Shown: in pieces, positions 20,692-31,389 of the stretch
How the letters are laid out: every line of letters begins with the position of its first letter
How positions within the stretch are numbered: position 1 is the first letter of the stretch
Source of the DNA: Platycnemis pennipes
Lineage: Eukaryota; Arthropoda; Insecta; Odonata; Platycnemididae
DNA length: 64,000 nt
Direction: 5' to 3'
Assembly: GCA_933228895.1 (NCBI GenBank)
Contig: OW121853.1
Coordinates: 126,686,133-126,750,132, forward strand
Notes under the pieces: model-generated
Databases searched by the model: none
What the model was told of the DNA's origin: nothing
What the model saw: the letters and a program-made list of their open reading frames with translations, nothing else
Program-made: the position numbers and the translations under genes

Positions 20692-21005
20692 CGTAATGTC
20701 ACTGAAAATTGTAATTTATGCATATTAGTACTCCTTATAGCGTTCAATAATGCAAATAAGGGAGACTTATTTTTCAAAAAGATATAAAGGACTGTATGAA
20801 GTAAATAATGCATCAACAATTGGAGTGTACCGATCAATAATTTTCTTTCAAATATATACCCGAAAAGTATTTCTTTGCGGATTAAAACGTTTAAACCAAT
20901 ACATATCATCTCTGCAAAATTTACACTAAAAACTTCAGTGTGGAATGAGAATAAAAAGAAATAGCCGAGATTTGAGTGATAGGTTTATTGCTACCATTAC
21001 TGCCC

Positions 21006-21027
21006 GTGGTTGCGTATACGCAACCAC
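21006..21027. repeat. piggyBac 1 palindrome, internal right
   Basis: A perfect 22-bp palindrome with the same 18-bp core as at 18616, upstream of the transposase start. Confidence 0.85.
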
Positions 21028-21367
21028 AAGTATCAAGACCAATTATCATAATAATAAAGTAATTCATTCACTAACAATTGATGTAGTTAGTTGCAGCATA
21101 GTATCTTTCAATAAAATTATGCAATATATGTGCCGGAAAATGCAAGGAATAAAAATTATACTTCTACTTACACGAAGCGGACATCCATGTTGAGCGTGAG
21201 CTGCACCACGCGTTACGTCTGCCACCTTTTCTGTCGTATGCTGGACTGATGTAGAAAAAAAGTCATAGGAACACGTAGATTGAAGACTTGAGCACCATGT
21301 AGCAGTTTAATAACCCGATGAGAACAACATTGTGGCGTCAGGGACCATATTCGCAACATTGTAACGC

Positions 21368-21387
21368 CGGTTGCGTATACGCAACCG
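21368..21387. repeat. piggyBac 1 palindrome, right end
   Basis: CGGTTGCGTATACGCAACCG, a perfect 20-bp palindrome ending 14 bp from the right element end. Confidence 0.85.
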
Positions 21388-21405
21388 TGAGAGCTCGAGG
21401 GTTAA

Positions 21406-22153
21406 GGTAGAACCAGCGCTTCGAAGCACTACTTTCATAAGACGAATATAGCATGCCGGAACAACATAAAATTGCTCAAAATGTTGTTAATAATATTTAA
21501 AAACGATTTTCAACTATTCAACATGGCTATACGAAACATGAATTCTCTTCCAACTGAAGTAATTTGGTGATATGAAGAAAGGCTTTTATGTTGACGCCAA
21601 ATGTCAGAGGCACTTTAAACACTTTATCAGGAGCAACAATAAAATTTCATAATAATAAATTAAGATATGAAATAAAATAACAGACCTAAAAATCGCTTTT
21701 GATCTTTTCTTAGAAACTTAAGTACAACAAGTTTTATTAGACATTTTTTCTGACGACGGAAGGGACAACACCGTAAAGAACGTGTAAATATTGACATAGA
21801 AACCAATTTTTCACACCAGTTGGACACCAACGTTCGCCTGCGCTACCTCATTGAGATTCGTTGCCTTCTGCTATTAGTTTTCAAGCATTTCTCTTCAGTT
21901 TTACAATACAGTATTTTGTATTGTAGTTACAAATTACACTTGCTCTATTACATTATAGTGCGATAATTTTTATAACTGAGCTCTCTTGGGCAGTGCAATT
22001 TTCCTTTTTGAATCGCCAATTCCATTTCAGGGCTAGAGTTATGGCTTCATAAGTTCGTTTTAAAGGCAACTTATGTCTTAATATAGTCAGACTAATTGTT
22101 TGTAAAATCTAAAGGAACAGAATACTGATGCAAGTATTTTTCAAATCCACTTT
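21406..22153. other. No recognisable gene
   Basis: AT-rich flank of the piggyBac. No coding motif, inverted ends or tail seen. Confidence 0.4.
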
Positions 22154-22420
22154 TTGAGTGCATTTATTGTTGGATGTCGAATCGTAGAAATAAATGTTTT
22201 GACTAAGCTGATTATTTGTACTGCGTGTAATTCAGTGTTAACGTTAATTGATATAACAGAACAAATTCTCATCGAACTGGAATGTAATTGGGGTATAAAA
22301 TGTAGAGTGAACGGCGTTGTAAATACTGTATTGACATCGAAATCTCAAGCCAGCCCGAAGAGGAATAAGCAGTATTTCGATATTAATTTGAAAGCTACCA
22401 TTTCTCAATGGCAGCTTTAA
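22154..22420 (+). pseudogene. Possible Mutator-like transposase fragment
   Basis: An 88-codon frame reading FIVGCRIVEINVLTK, then CTACNSVLTLID, KCRVNGVVNTVLTSK and YFDINLKATI. The layout 'GRRIVDI...L...C..C...L........L...C..C.........S' followed by 'DIN.K....' is like the N-terminal part of Mutator-like transposase-domain proteins common in insect genomes. It is short with no other domain or inverted ends nearby, so the assignment is tentative. Confidence 0.35.
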
Positions 22421-22426
22421 AATTAT

Positions 22427-23130
22427 TATCACCTTAGTCATATATTATTTTAGCCAAGAAATGAAAAAAATAGGTACTATTAATAAAAAGAGGAAAGAAT
22501 TTTCTACACATCCTATTGCTGTTTACAGTATGGTGGGTGGAACGTTACCGTTTACATGGATAAAGGCAAGGCTGTAGTGAGTGGAAGGGGAGGGGGTTGT
22601 GAACTCCCTCCAAATTTTCATTTAGAAGGTAAATGTATGAAAAGTTGAAGAAGGAAGTAGCATAGAGGTGAGATTATTTGTTGTGTATGACAGATAATAA
22701 AAAAGCAGTAAAGATGAATTACTATTTTGGTACTGTAAAAAACATTGTTTTTCTAGAGGACATAGTCTTTAGATCCCAATCAGTATCCCTTCCTCAATTT
22801 TTGTCCTGGCTACGGGCTTGGTATATTTTTTCATGGATTGACGAAGGAATGATTTCTCTACAATATATAAAAATATCAAGGCATGTTTTCGGAGGAACTT
22901 GTAGTAGAGGTTCTACCGTAATGTGAATGATTCTCTTAGGATCAGAGGAACCTGTGATCTGGTCTAAATGACCACAAGTGAGACCATAGCCCTGCGTAAG
23001 CTCAGATGCTTATTTGAATGATCTAATTCAAGGATATTGTTATCAGAGGTGGTATTAGATGACGTATAAGCCAGAAACATTCTCTAAAGAATTATCTAAG
23101 TGTACTCACTTCGAATTGTTGCACGAAGCG
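22427..23130. other. No recognisable gene
   Basis: AT-rich. The text GTAGAGGTTCTACCGTA near 22900 resembles the end of a pogo/Tigger-type element, but no partner end was found. Confidence 0.3.
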
Positions 23131-23139
23131 AAAGACAAA

Positions 23140-23520
23140 TAAGAAGGCCCGAGTGAGTTGTGGTCCATCCGTCTTCCGCGTCGACATCCATCTTACTTCG
23201 CGTTGTCATCAACTAAGCCCACTTCTCCCGCTGGACCGAAAGGGCCTTGTCGTGAGTTTAACGGAAACGAAGGCCCCTTCCTCGCCTGGGAGCGGGTCAA
23301 TGTTTTACCCGTCACAAGTAATTCCGGATGGATGCCCTCCAGAGGGAGAGGCCCTTGTAGTACGCGTCGATCGCGCTGCCCTCTTGCGCCTGTCGTCGAG
23401 CGCACTTCTGATCCGGAATAATGCCTTCCCATCGGCGCGGAGGGATAATTATAAAAATCGGACTGCCTCCTCTCTTTCAACGGGAATCGAGCCACAGTGA
23501 CGAGGATTCGGACCATACGC
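23140..23520. other. GC-rich island of unknown nature
   Basis: About 380 bp markedly richer in GC and CpG than its surroundings, open in several frames on both strands (longest 107-115 codons). None of the translations shows a domain I recognise. Multiple overlapping open frames are expected from GC content alone, so I do not call a gene. It could be a CpG-rich promoter or exon, or part of an unknown repeat. Confidence 0.3.
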
Positions 23521-23799
23521 TGCGATTATAACGTTTTTTTTGCCTTACATTGAACGGTCACAGTTACATGGAAGACGTCAATAAGAATGTAAGTGCAACG
23601 TACCGTGGAATCCCCTCTTTCTTTGCGGTAATAAGGGAACTAAAAGCGTCATTGAAATAATAACAATAATATGTAACAATGCGTAATACTTTTTGAGATG
23701 GCTGGAACAAAATTTGTTCATATCCGCAGATTTTCGTGAAACTTAATGTGCATTTTCTTATTAGTGCTATGGGGAAAAGTGTAAAAAAAACGCATTTTA

Positions 23800-24191
23800 C
23801 TTATTGTAGTAGTGGATTAGGTATTGTTGGGTGCGTCGACGGCAGAGATCATTTTCACCACGCCATTAATTAAGGTATTTAATTACTTTACCGTACTTAA
23901 TTTCATTAAATTCAGGAAATTGTTGAAAAAAATATTCTCAATGGTATTTAAATAAAGCCGCTTAAGTAAATTACTAAATAATAAATGCATTCGTGCTTTA
24001 TATTGCTTTGAAAAGATTAATTTCTAATAAAAACCTTGTTACACAACCTAGAATTTCGGGGTCATCTCCAAGTATTTTATTTAAGTTTCCTCTGATACCC
24101 AGATTTTCGCGCGCGTCTTTCTATTTTACGCACACTGTTAAAATGTGTCTTATGCTTAGGGGGGGTTGCTTTCGTCACAGAGGGGCATTGC
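23800..24191 (-). mobile_element. I-like retrotransposon 3' fragment G, distal piece
   Basis: Minus-strand continuation of the fragment at 30864-30970, separated by the Harbinger element. It reads SIRHILTVC...GNLNKILGDDP...NLFKAI and stops, matching the copy B C-terminus (TVRHLLTEC...GDLKQVLGDDP...FFNKI). The 3' hairpin strand GCACCC lies at 23829-23834 (its partner is mutated to GGTGA), and a degenerate TAC tail follows to about 23800. It has one in-frame stop. Confidence 0.75.
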
Positions 24192-24333
24192 ATAGGCTCC
24201 GGTCCACTTGCCGCTCCAAACGCTACGGAGCGCTCTCGCTCCCGTCGTTTCCACAAAGCTGTCCACTAGCGCTCCAAGTACTGTGCACGATTTGCAACTG
24301 GACCGGACCGGTAGCGAATAGTAGTGAGAAAAC

Positions 24334-25691
24334 ATGGCTGACGTTGAACTCAACGACGATGAAAGAGTGATCATCTTGGCCGCAGTTGGGGCCGTAGTGG
24401 AGACTCTCCATTATTTAAATGATGGTGATGATTAGGGCTTAATGGATGTGTTTGCCGCTATACAGGAAAACGGTTTAGAAGAGCGGGAATTGACTCCGCG
24501 TGTAGACGGATTCGTGGAGCGTGTTGTTACCTCTTTCACTGACGCGAAATTCAAAAACCATTTCTGGTTAATTTGCCTAAAATTAGACTCCCTAAAAAAT
24601 TCTCTCCTAAAACTAAATTTGTCGATCGATTTTCATCTAATGTTTTCTGGTGAATTATTATCTCAACTAATAAATATTGATGATTGAATTATATGATTAA
24701 ATGTGAGTATTAGTTTTATGAAACTGTGGGATGTTTCCGGACACTTAAGATTTCCTGTTATGTCAAATAGCGGCTAAGCTGATGGGGACCCTTCGGAAAT
24801 CATATGATATCACCAGACTTCTCATAACTTTGTGGCGCCTGGCTACTCCTGACTTACAGGTGTGTACTATAAAATGTTTAGATGCTTAACATACCATTCC
24901 TTGCCTTCGTCAACCATATTCATTAAACCAATGAATCAATCAGGTCCATCAATCAAAGATTTGGGGTGGGGAAAGCCACAGCAGCACGATGTGTAATGCG
25001 GGTGGTGAGGGCCTTAACAGACCTTAGGCACAAATTTATTAAGTGGCCGGATACCAACTGTGCCGAGGAAATCGCTCGTGGATTTGCCAGAGCAAATGGT
25101 TTTCCTGGCGTGATTGGTGCCATTGATGGTACGCATATCAACATGGCTGCCCCCAAAGTGAACCCCGAGGGGTGAGTCAATCGGAGGGGGCATCATCCAA
25201 TGCACCTTCAGGTATATAGATATCCAATCGTCAGAAACATCTATCAATGTTTTGATTATACCACCTAAATCTGTTTCCATTTTGTTTCGCAGGCCGTGTG
25301 AGACCACATGGGGTTACTTACCCATTGTTTCGTGGGACACGCTGGCTCTGTCCATGACGCGCGGGTGTTCCGGTTATCGAGCGTCTGTGGGTATCTAGAC
25401 GACCCGGATAAATTCCCTGGCGACTCATACTTGCTGGGTGACGCAGCGTATCCGTTGAAGATGCGCCTCCTAACGCCATATCCGAATAATGCATATTTGT
25501 CCCGACGGCGGAAGAATTACAGTTTCTGCCATTCGTCGGCGCGAATGGCAATTGAGAGGGCATTCGGTCTCCTCAAGGGTCGATGGAGATGCCTCTTGAA
25601 TAAACTAGAAATGAGGGATTTGCATCGGATACCGTACAATGTCATGGCCTGTTGCGCAGGGATCTACGAATGGCAATGGCTGTGCAATTAG
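24334..25691 (+). pseudogene. HARBI1-type Harbinger transposase (multi-exon, three stops)
   Basis: DDE transposase. Exon 1 starts at ATG 24334 (MADVELNDDERVIILAAVGA); it has a TAG at about 24433 and resumes as FAAIQENGLEERELTPRV. A second exon reads RLLITLWRLATPDLQ and ends at a GT donor near 24860. Exon 3 (24944-25211) carries GVGKATAARCV and the first catalytic Asp in FPGVIGAIDGTHI. Exon 4 (25293-25691) carries GHAGSVHDARVF, the second Asp in LLGDAAYP and the Glu in MAIERAFGLLKGRW. Two in-frame TGA codons lie in exon 3 (after KVNPEG) and exon 4 (before DHMGLLTH). The triad is intact but the stops make it a probable pseudogene. Splice phases agree across exons 3 and 4. Confidence 0.82.
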
Positions 25692-25723
25692 AAAACAATG
25701 TGGGAGGCGGAGCACCAGTAGGG

Positions 25724-25774
25724 AGTGGGAGGTGTACAAAAATTCGTCAACACCTCGTTAGTACACCTCCCACT
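25724..25774. repeat. 14-bp inverted repeat after the transposase stop
   Basis: AGTGGGAGGTGTAC (25724-25737) and GTACACCTCCCACT (25761-25774) with a 23-base loop, 33 bp after the transposase stop codon. Could form a hairpin in the transcript. Confidence 0.6.
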
Positions 25775-25819
25775 CTTCCACTGCCAGACCTTCCATTAGA
25801 AGTTATCTCAACACAGGAT

Positions 25820-26070
25820 ACCCCCTGTGGATAATCCCTTCCTCGGTCAGTACCTTTCCCCACCCAGTCACTTACTCACTCACCCCCTCCCCTTCCGACC
25901 CACCAACACCTCTTACTCCCTTCCCACCCCCATCAGTTTCCCCTACTTTCTGTGCCTATATATTGTGAGTTTTCTTCTTGAGTTGTGCCGGAAGATGACC
26001 TTGTATGTCGAAACCGGTCGCAATTAAATTTATGTGGGATAACAAAGTTTTCGCTTTCATTTAATCACAA
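25820..26070 (+). mobile_element. Penelope-like element 3' end (tentative)
   Basis: A pyrimidine- and proline-codon-rich stretch like the one after the GIY-YIG domain at 32090-32150 is followed by GCCGGAAGATGACC...GTCGAAACCGGTCGC. That motif type recurs at the 3' ends of Penelope-like elements and resembles a degenerate hammerhead core (CUGANGA ... GAAAC). It lies inside the Harbinger, between its two genes. No reverse transcriptase is present. Confidence 0.35.
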
Positions 26071-26228
26071 CGAAGAGTAGATTATAGGACTGAAGGCGTC
26101 AGATTGTGTAGCTGCGAAATATTCTTAATGACGAATAAAAACGGATAAAGTTACTTAGGCAATTCCACGTACCTTTACTCCGACCTAGGTTTGGCCAAGT
26201 TTTGTCATTATCAAGGTCATTTGTCAGA

Positions 26229-26420
26229 TCAATGTTGCAATTCAGAAATAAAATCGTTTTTAACTATTTTATTCAGTAATTCTAAAAGTTGGTCATGCCG
26301 CTTTATAACCTCGGCGTACATCGCCCTCCTTTCACTGGCATTCTTTTCCATCATCTCCTTGACTTTACATTTTCTGCACTCCTTTTTCCTGGAAGAGCAT
26401 TTGTAACAATCAGTCAACAA
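26229..26420 (-). CDS. Probable 3' exon of the Harbinger Myb/SANT gene
   Basis: The frame ends IVKNDFISELQH-stop. After an acceptor TCTTCCAG at about 26382 it codes CRKCKVKEMMEKNASERRAMYAEVIKRHDQLLELLNKI (residues listed in two parts: CRKCKVKEMMEKNASERR and AMYAEVIKRHDQLLELLNKI). This is a charged, coiled-coil-like end of the sort that closes Myb/SANT proteins of Harbinger elements. The splice phase differs by one base from the exon ending at 28889, so either a short exon is missing (perhaps disturbed by the CR1-like insertion) or one indel occurred. The residues before the acceptor are probably intronic. Confidence 0.5.
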   Translation of the reverse strand: MLTDCYKCSSRKKECRKCKVKEMMEKNASERRAMYAEVIKRHDQLLELLNKIVKNDFISELQH

Positions 26421-26694
26421 AAATAAAACGTTTGAACAAAAATTAGCAAATTCTACAAGTAATAAGTTGTCTGTTCTTGTATTGTCTTCCTTAAGGGAGT
26501 CCGATGTTCAACTGAGCAATTGTCTTGCTGAAGCAAAAAATATCTTATGTTAGAGACTTGAATCTGCTCTGTAGAGCTCTGCAATACAAGACTTTTCTAA
26601 AGGATAGACTGTTGCCAATTCTGTTCTTTAATTCTCCTATAATATTTTTGGCCCCTTTCACATGTATAATCTTAACCTTGTTATTTGCTTGGCA

Positions 26695-28814
26695 AGACAT
26701 CTACATCTACATAATACCCTGCAAGCCACCACAAGGGTGTGTGGCAGGGGGTGATTGCTCACCAAACATGCACTACATATCATGCATAAAAAAGGGATAG
26801 TATTAATATAGTAGTCAGAACTACACTATTTAAAAAAGATAGAAATTGCAAAGAAAACATGCAAAAACATTCTGTTAGTAGGGTTAGCTTTAAGTACTCA
26901 TACCAACATGCAGCTACCAATGCTATTCATTGCTACTCTCCGATAGGACATATTTACCGTTATTCGTATCTCTTATTGTGCGAGGGAAAAAGGACATTTT
27001 GAATCGGTCAGTTCGGCAATCAATTTCTCTAACTTTATGATTATGGTCCAGTCTGCCATAGTAAGTTGGGGTTCGTAAAATATTTTTAACATCATCACTG
27101 AAAATATTGCCTTGGAATTTGTGGAAGAGATTAAGTCTAAATTTCAACCTGCGATCTGACAATGATTCCCATTTCAATTCATTTAATAGACTGGTTACGC
27201 TAATATAATTATCGTATCGTCCCTTTACAAATCTTGCCGATCTTCGCTGCACACGTTCAAGTTCATTACTTAGACCGATTTCTTAGGGATCCCATACACT
27301 GGCAGCATATTCCAAATGAGGTCTAACAAGGGAAAAGTAGCTGATTTCTCGTACATGATCGTCACATTTACCCAATACTCTTTTAATGAAACCCAGTTTG
27401 CGATTCGCTTGACCCATTATTTCACGAATGTGTTTACCCCAGGAAAGATCATTTGTCAGTCTTATTCCAAGATATTTAATGGATTCCACGTTTGTTAATT
27501 CATTATTACTTATTTTGTAAGTGGTAGGAGGAGAGCTATTCTTTTTCCAAAAATTCATTACAAGACATTTCTTAAAGTTTAATTCTAACTGCCATGTATC
27601 ACACCAAGTTTCAATTGCTTGTAGGTCAATATTTAAATATTCTTTATCTTACGGGCATAGAATTTCCCTGTACACTACTGCGTCATCGGCAAATAGACGA
27701 AGCTTACTTTTTACCACCTTTTGGATATCATTAATATACAAAAGGAATAGGAGTGGACCTATCACACTACCTTGTGGGACACCCGAAGTGACTTTAATTG
27801 CCGGTGAGGAAACACCGTCCAAAACAACCCTTTGAACCCGATCATGCAGAAAATCATTAATCCATGATATAATGCTACTGTCTAACCCATAAGATTTTAA
27901 CTTTAAAATTAGTTTGCTGTGAGAAACCTTGTCAAAAGCCTTCTTGAAGTCGAGAAATATAGCATCCACTGGAATATTATTTTCGCCAGAAACTAAAATA
28001 TCGTGGGAAAAGAGAGCAAGTTGGGTTTCACACGATCTGCTCTTTCGGAAGCCATGCTGGACATTGGACAATAAATTCTGGCTATCTAGGTGTCCCATGA
28101 CTGAACTGACAATTATATGTTCTAGGACCTTGCATGAAATGGATGTGAGGGATATAGGTCTGTAGTTAGATGGCTGCTCCCTATCGCCACTTTTAAAAAT
28201 GGGTGTTACATCGGCTGCTTTCCAGTCCATCGGTACGACGTGTTCGGTCAGGGATTTATTAAATACTATTTCAAGGTAGGGGGAAATTTCGGATGCTAAC
28301 TCTCTATATACGCGGGAGGGAACTTGATCAGGGCCAGGAGATTTGTTGGGGCTTATATCTTTAAGTAATTTTTCAATACCATTACAGGAAATGTCAATTG
28401 GTTGCATCAACCGCTGAAAGAGGTCAGGTAACACGACAGTTGAATCCCCGGAAGGTGGGTTAAAAACGGTTTGGAAGAAGGAATTTAGCAAGTTAACTTT
28501 GTCGAGTGTGTTTGTGGTCATTTCACCTCTATCATTTTTAAGTGAATGGACGGCAGACTTATGGCCTTGCACTTCCCTTACGTACGACCAGAAGACTTTT
28601 GGATTTTCTTTCAATTGTTCCCCAAGTGTTTGTCTTTTGAATTCTGCAAATGCATTACTAAGGGCTGACTTTGCAGTGGATTTTGAAATTTTATAATTTT
28701 CAATAATTACATTACGCTCATCAGTGGGCATATGTTTACTAATTTTTTTCATTTTAGCATGACATATTCGCTGCCGTCTCAGGGATTTTCTCCCTTCGGC
28801 ATGACTTTAGCAAG
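26695..28814 (-). mobile_element. CR1-like non-LTR retrotransposon, 5' truncated
   Basis: Minus-strand element whose 3' end reads CCCTGCCACACACCC, then GTGGCTTGCAGGG and a (GTAGAT)n tail at 26695. GCTTGGCA occurs at both borders (26687-26694, 28815-28822), a likely 8-bp target duplication. The same 3' end in plus orientation is at about 54835-54935. It contains a broken reverse transcriptase frame and lies within an intron or 3' part of the Harbinger Myb/SANT gene. Confidence 0.8.
26923..28790 (-). pseudogene. CR1-like reverse transcriptase, C-terminal two thirds
   Basis: RT polyprotein lacking the endonuclease. The frame opens after a stop near 28800 (HAEGRKSLRRQRICHAKMKK) and runs to 27649 with NKSPGPDQVPSR, NYRPISLTSISCKVLE, GFRKSRSCETQL, FLDFKKAFDKVSH, SGVPQGSVIGPLLFLLYINDI and the catalytic LRLFADDAVVY. 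A stop at about 27650 is followed in a shifted frame by ESIKYLGIRLTNDLSWGKH and RPHLEYAASVWDP (27558-27283). After another stop comes MQRRSARFVKGRYD...FFPRTIRDTN, ending 26923. 'GPLLFLLYINDI' and the tail of short repeats fit the CR1/L2 side of non-LTR elements. Dead copy. Confidence 0.82.
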
Positions 28815-28888
28815 GCTTGGCAGTCATTCGAATTATCACTAAGATAAATTATAGAAGACCGTGAACAACTAATTCAGTATGTACTTAC

Positions 28889-30670
28889 TTTTCCTCTCTC
28901 CTGGAATACATGTACTAGTCTGCATCCCTGATGTCCCCTCCTCTCCATCGTCAGTGTCCAAGGTTACTGGTGGGGACACCCAAGCTTTCTTCGAAAATAT
29001 TTTGTCCACAATCTGAAATGAGTCATTAGGCTCATGAAAATCCTGTGTTACTAATTGTACGTACAGTATAAAACTGAACTGAATTCATGATTTGGTTGAA
29101 ATACATATTTAGTTCAAGTTTAATAACAAAATGCAGAAGTAAGTGCTAAAAGTATGGCAGTGAGACATACGTCATAGTACAGCCATGTCCTCCTGCTATT
29201 CCCACTTTTGGAGTTGTGGTCCTTAATGGCCTTGTGGGTTCTTTTCAGGCCATTAAGTTTACTTTTACACTGGGGGCCAGTGGCAGTAACCCCCTTCTTT
29301 TCCAACTCCTGGGAGATCATTCTCCATCCTTTATTGTCACTCATATGCCCACTGGTGAAATTACCCTCATTCCCCTTGTAAATGTCGAGCAGGAGCAAAA
29401 TCTCATTGTGGGTCCACCTAAATGCGTCTGAACAATAAGGCCACATTGATAAATTTACATGCAAACAGCCAAGGAAAATGTTGGCAGACCACAAATGTAA
29501 CTTTCCATCACTTACTCCTCCCTCCTCAAGCCCCACATCTCCACCTAAAAAATGAAATAAAAAAGTGGTGACGGTGTGGTATTTTATAGTGCTATGAAAT
29601 GACCTTTTCACAGATAATATTTGTAGTGCATGAGGAAAAGAAAAGGCCACACCATACATGAGATTACTAACTTCATAGTGGTACGTGCACTTTCGTACAT
29701 CTCTAAAGACCAATCAAAACGGAACTTGTGGAATGGAAAAACTATAACTTACCACACTCAGGTGCCCCACCCTCTTGTTGCCCAATATCTGATGGCCCAC
29801 TCTCACACCTTGAGACAGGTGCTCTATTTACTACAATAGAAGTAGAGAATTCGCAATTATTTTCATACGCAAATGCATAATACAGCAGACTGAGGATAAG
29901 AGAATTAGAAATGTTGCAAAAAGAACAGAAAATATGACAGAAACTCACATATATTTATTACCCAACGAGTCACCCCTAAGGGGGCGTCCATTAATTACGT
30001 GAGGCGTTAAGGGGGGCGGGGGGTCGAGCCGAATCTCACCCAATCAACCCACAGGGTAGGCAACAAGCACTTCATTCTAGCTCAGCTTCTTAGGCCCAAG
30101 GCCTATGGGTTTATGACCAATAATATAATATATATCCGTATAAATAAAAGTGAATATAAATTGTATGCAATGTAAAAATATTTTATAAAATTATACATTT
30201 TGTATAAATAATTCTATCCAATCAAATTCTTTTTAATCAAATTCTTTCTAATCAAATGCTTTCTAATGAAAACCAACCTTCGGGTTGAATCACTGAGTGA
30301 GATAAATAATTCTGTAATTCTGAGCTGCGGGAATACTTCCATAACTATAGCGAAGGAGCAAGAATTGAATCCACAGTTTTACCTGACTAGCATTCGCTCG
30401 CAGCATGACAAATTGAGTAAAATAACAAATAGGCAGATCAAAACTTCGTAAAATTGTGAAACATGCACAATAGTAAGCACTTATTTGCATACCTTGTGCT
30501 CTCTCCCGCTCCAACAGCTGCGTGGCGAAACGTAAGTCTGGAAAAATAGCATAACAATGAGAAATACGTGACATAAATATTTCCACAACTTTCATTTATA
30601 TTATTTAAATATAATGCCTACCGTCATATGCCTTCGTCGCTTCTTCGTCCGAACAAATCACCACAAACAT
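28889..30670 (-). CDS. Myb/SANT-like partner gene of the Harbinger element (5 exons)
   Basis: Five exons read on the minus strand: 30670-30622 (MFVVICSDEEATKAYD), 30537-30493 (LRFATQLLERERAQ), 29830-29753 (VNRAPVSRCESGPSDI), 29427-29171 (SANT domain) and 29012-28889 (IVDKIFSKKAWVSPPVTLD). All introns are GT-AG and every phase agrees, giving 184 open codons. Exon 4 holds the trihelix/Myb-like domain with its aromatic residues: FRWTHNEILLLLDIY, GWRMISQELEKKGV, CKSKLNGLKRTHKAIKDHN and RRTWLYYD. In Harbinger elements such a protein helps the transposase enter the nucleus and bind the ends. It starts about 190 bp from the right inverted end. The 3' end is unresolved (see exon at 26229-26420). A domesticated host gene is a less likely alternative. 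Confidence 0.75.
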
Positions 30671-30863
30671 TCAGCCTGTCGCCTCATCGAGGAGAGACAC
30701 CTTCGCAGACATCTTCAAATTGTAATGGGCGCGCGATTGGAGCAAATGCCATGACGTCACCCATGTCGTCAGGACCGTAGCGGAGGCGCTCCGAAGATCC
30801 AAGTGGAACAGCTTGGAGATCGCGCTTCGGAGCGTTTGGAGCGCAAAGTGGACCGCAGCCATA

Positions 30864-30970
30864 ATCTTCTGTGAAGAGGTAAGAGAGTATTATAGAGCAA
30901 TGGCCTATTCTTAGATGGGAAATGACTTCTTCCTTCCGTGAAGTCCGGATGGAGGTGGACCACATATAAA
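30864..30970 (-). mobile_element. I-like retrotransposon 3' fragment G, proximal piece
   Basis: Reads TSIRTSRKEEVISHLRIGH then LSYLFTED up to the Harbinger border, matching copy B SVGRTRREEVVIARLRIGH...FLFTEE. It continues at 24191 after the Harbinger. 5' truncated near 30970. Confidence 0.78.
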
Positions 30971-31389
30971 CGTCAGGTTTTATCTCGCGCAGTTGGTTAT
31001 TTTTAATACTCCTCCAATATTCTCCCTACTCTTTCCCGGCAGCCCTTCTTAGCAGCCCAGGTAGAGAGAATAAAATAATGTATGTCATTTATATCTGTTG
31101 CTTTCTGTATTATAAGTTTTAATTTTTTGCACCGACCATTAACAAACTTCCTTACCAGTGGAGTTGGGCTGCTCCTTCTCTCTATGCCAAGACCCCAAGA
31201 GGTATTGGCTGTGTCCTGAAATAATATTTACGCCGATTACACCAGTGGAAAACGCTAGGTGAATTGTAACTATAAAAACAGAGCATTATTTGAGAACATG
31301 ATTGAACTATAAACCAGAGTGGATATTTACGCTATTTTTTATTTTATGCTTCTATACTTTCAAACATTTAGGACATTACTATTACCTGA

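Larger units (their letters stand above)
18488..21401 (-). mobile_element. piggyBac element 1 (TTAA flanked)
   Basis: 2914 bp between TTAA at 18484-18487 and TTAA at 21402-21405, with inverted ends CCCTCGA.../...CTCGAGGG. The single transposase gene is on the minus strand. Three copies of the palindrome GGTTGCGTATACGCAACC sit at 18616-18633, 21008-21025 and 21369-21386. TTAA targeting and ends starting CCC are diagnostic of piggyBac. Confidence 0.92.
24195..30860. mobile_element. Two-gene PIF/Harbinger element (TSD ATA)
   Basis: Inverted ends of 39 bp match at 34 positions: left starts GGCTCCGGTCCACTT (24195), right reverse-complemented starts GGCTGCGGTCCACTT (30860), and both continue GCTCCAAACGCT. 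A 3-bp ATA flanks both sides (24192-24194, 30861-30863). Removing the element rejoins an I-like C-terminal coding region in frame. Inside, a HARBI1-type transposase gene runs plus from the left end and a Myb/SANT gene runs minus from the right end, the known two-protein layout of Harbinger. A CR1-like insertion (26695-28814) accounts for about 2.1 kb. Confidence 0.9.

Noticed and set aside
18613..21387. CRISPR-like reading of the repeated palindromes
   Set aside because: Only three copies, irregular spacing, inside a TTAA-flanked piggyBac of a eukaryote.
25150..25330. Selenocysteine codons in the HARBI1 gene (TGA at a Cys position)
   Set aside because: A third stop (TAG) exists in exon 1 and the other TGA is not at a Cys position; a pseudogene explains all three.
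29521..29549. 29-nt extra exon (GGDVGLEEGG) in the Myb/SANT gene
   Set aside because: Has AG and GT borders, but including it breaks the phase with the SANT exon, whereas skipping it keeps the frame.
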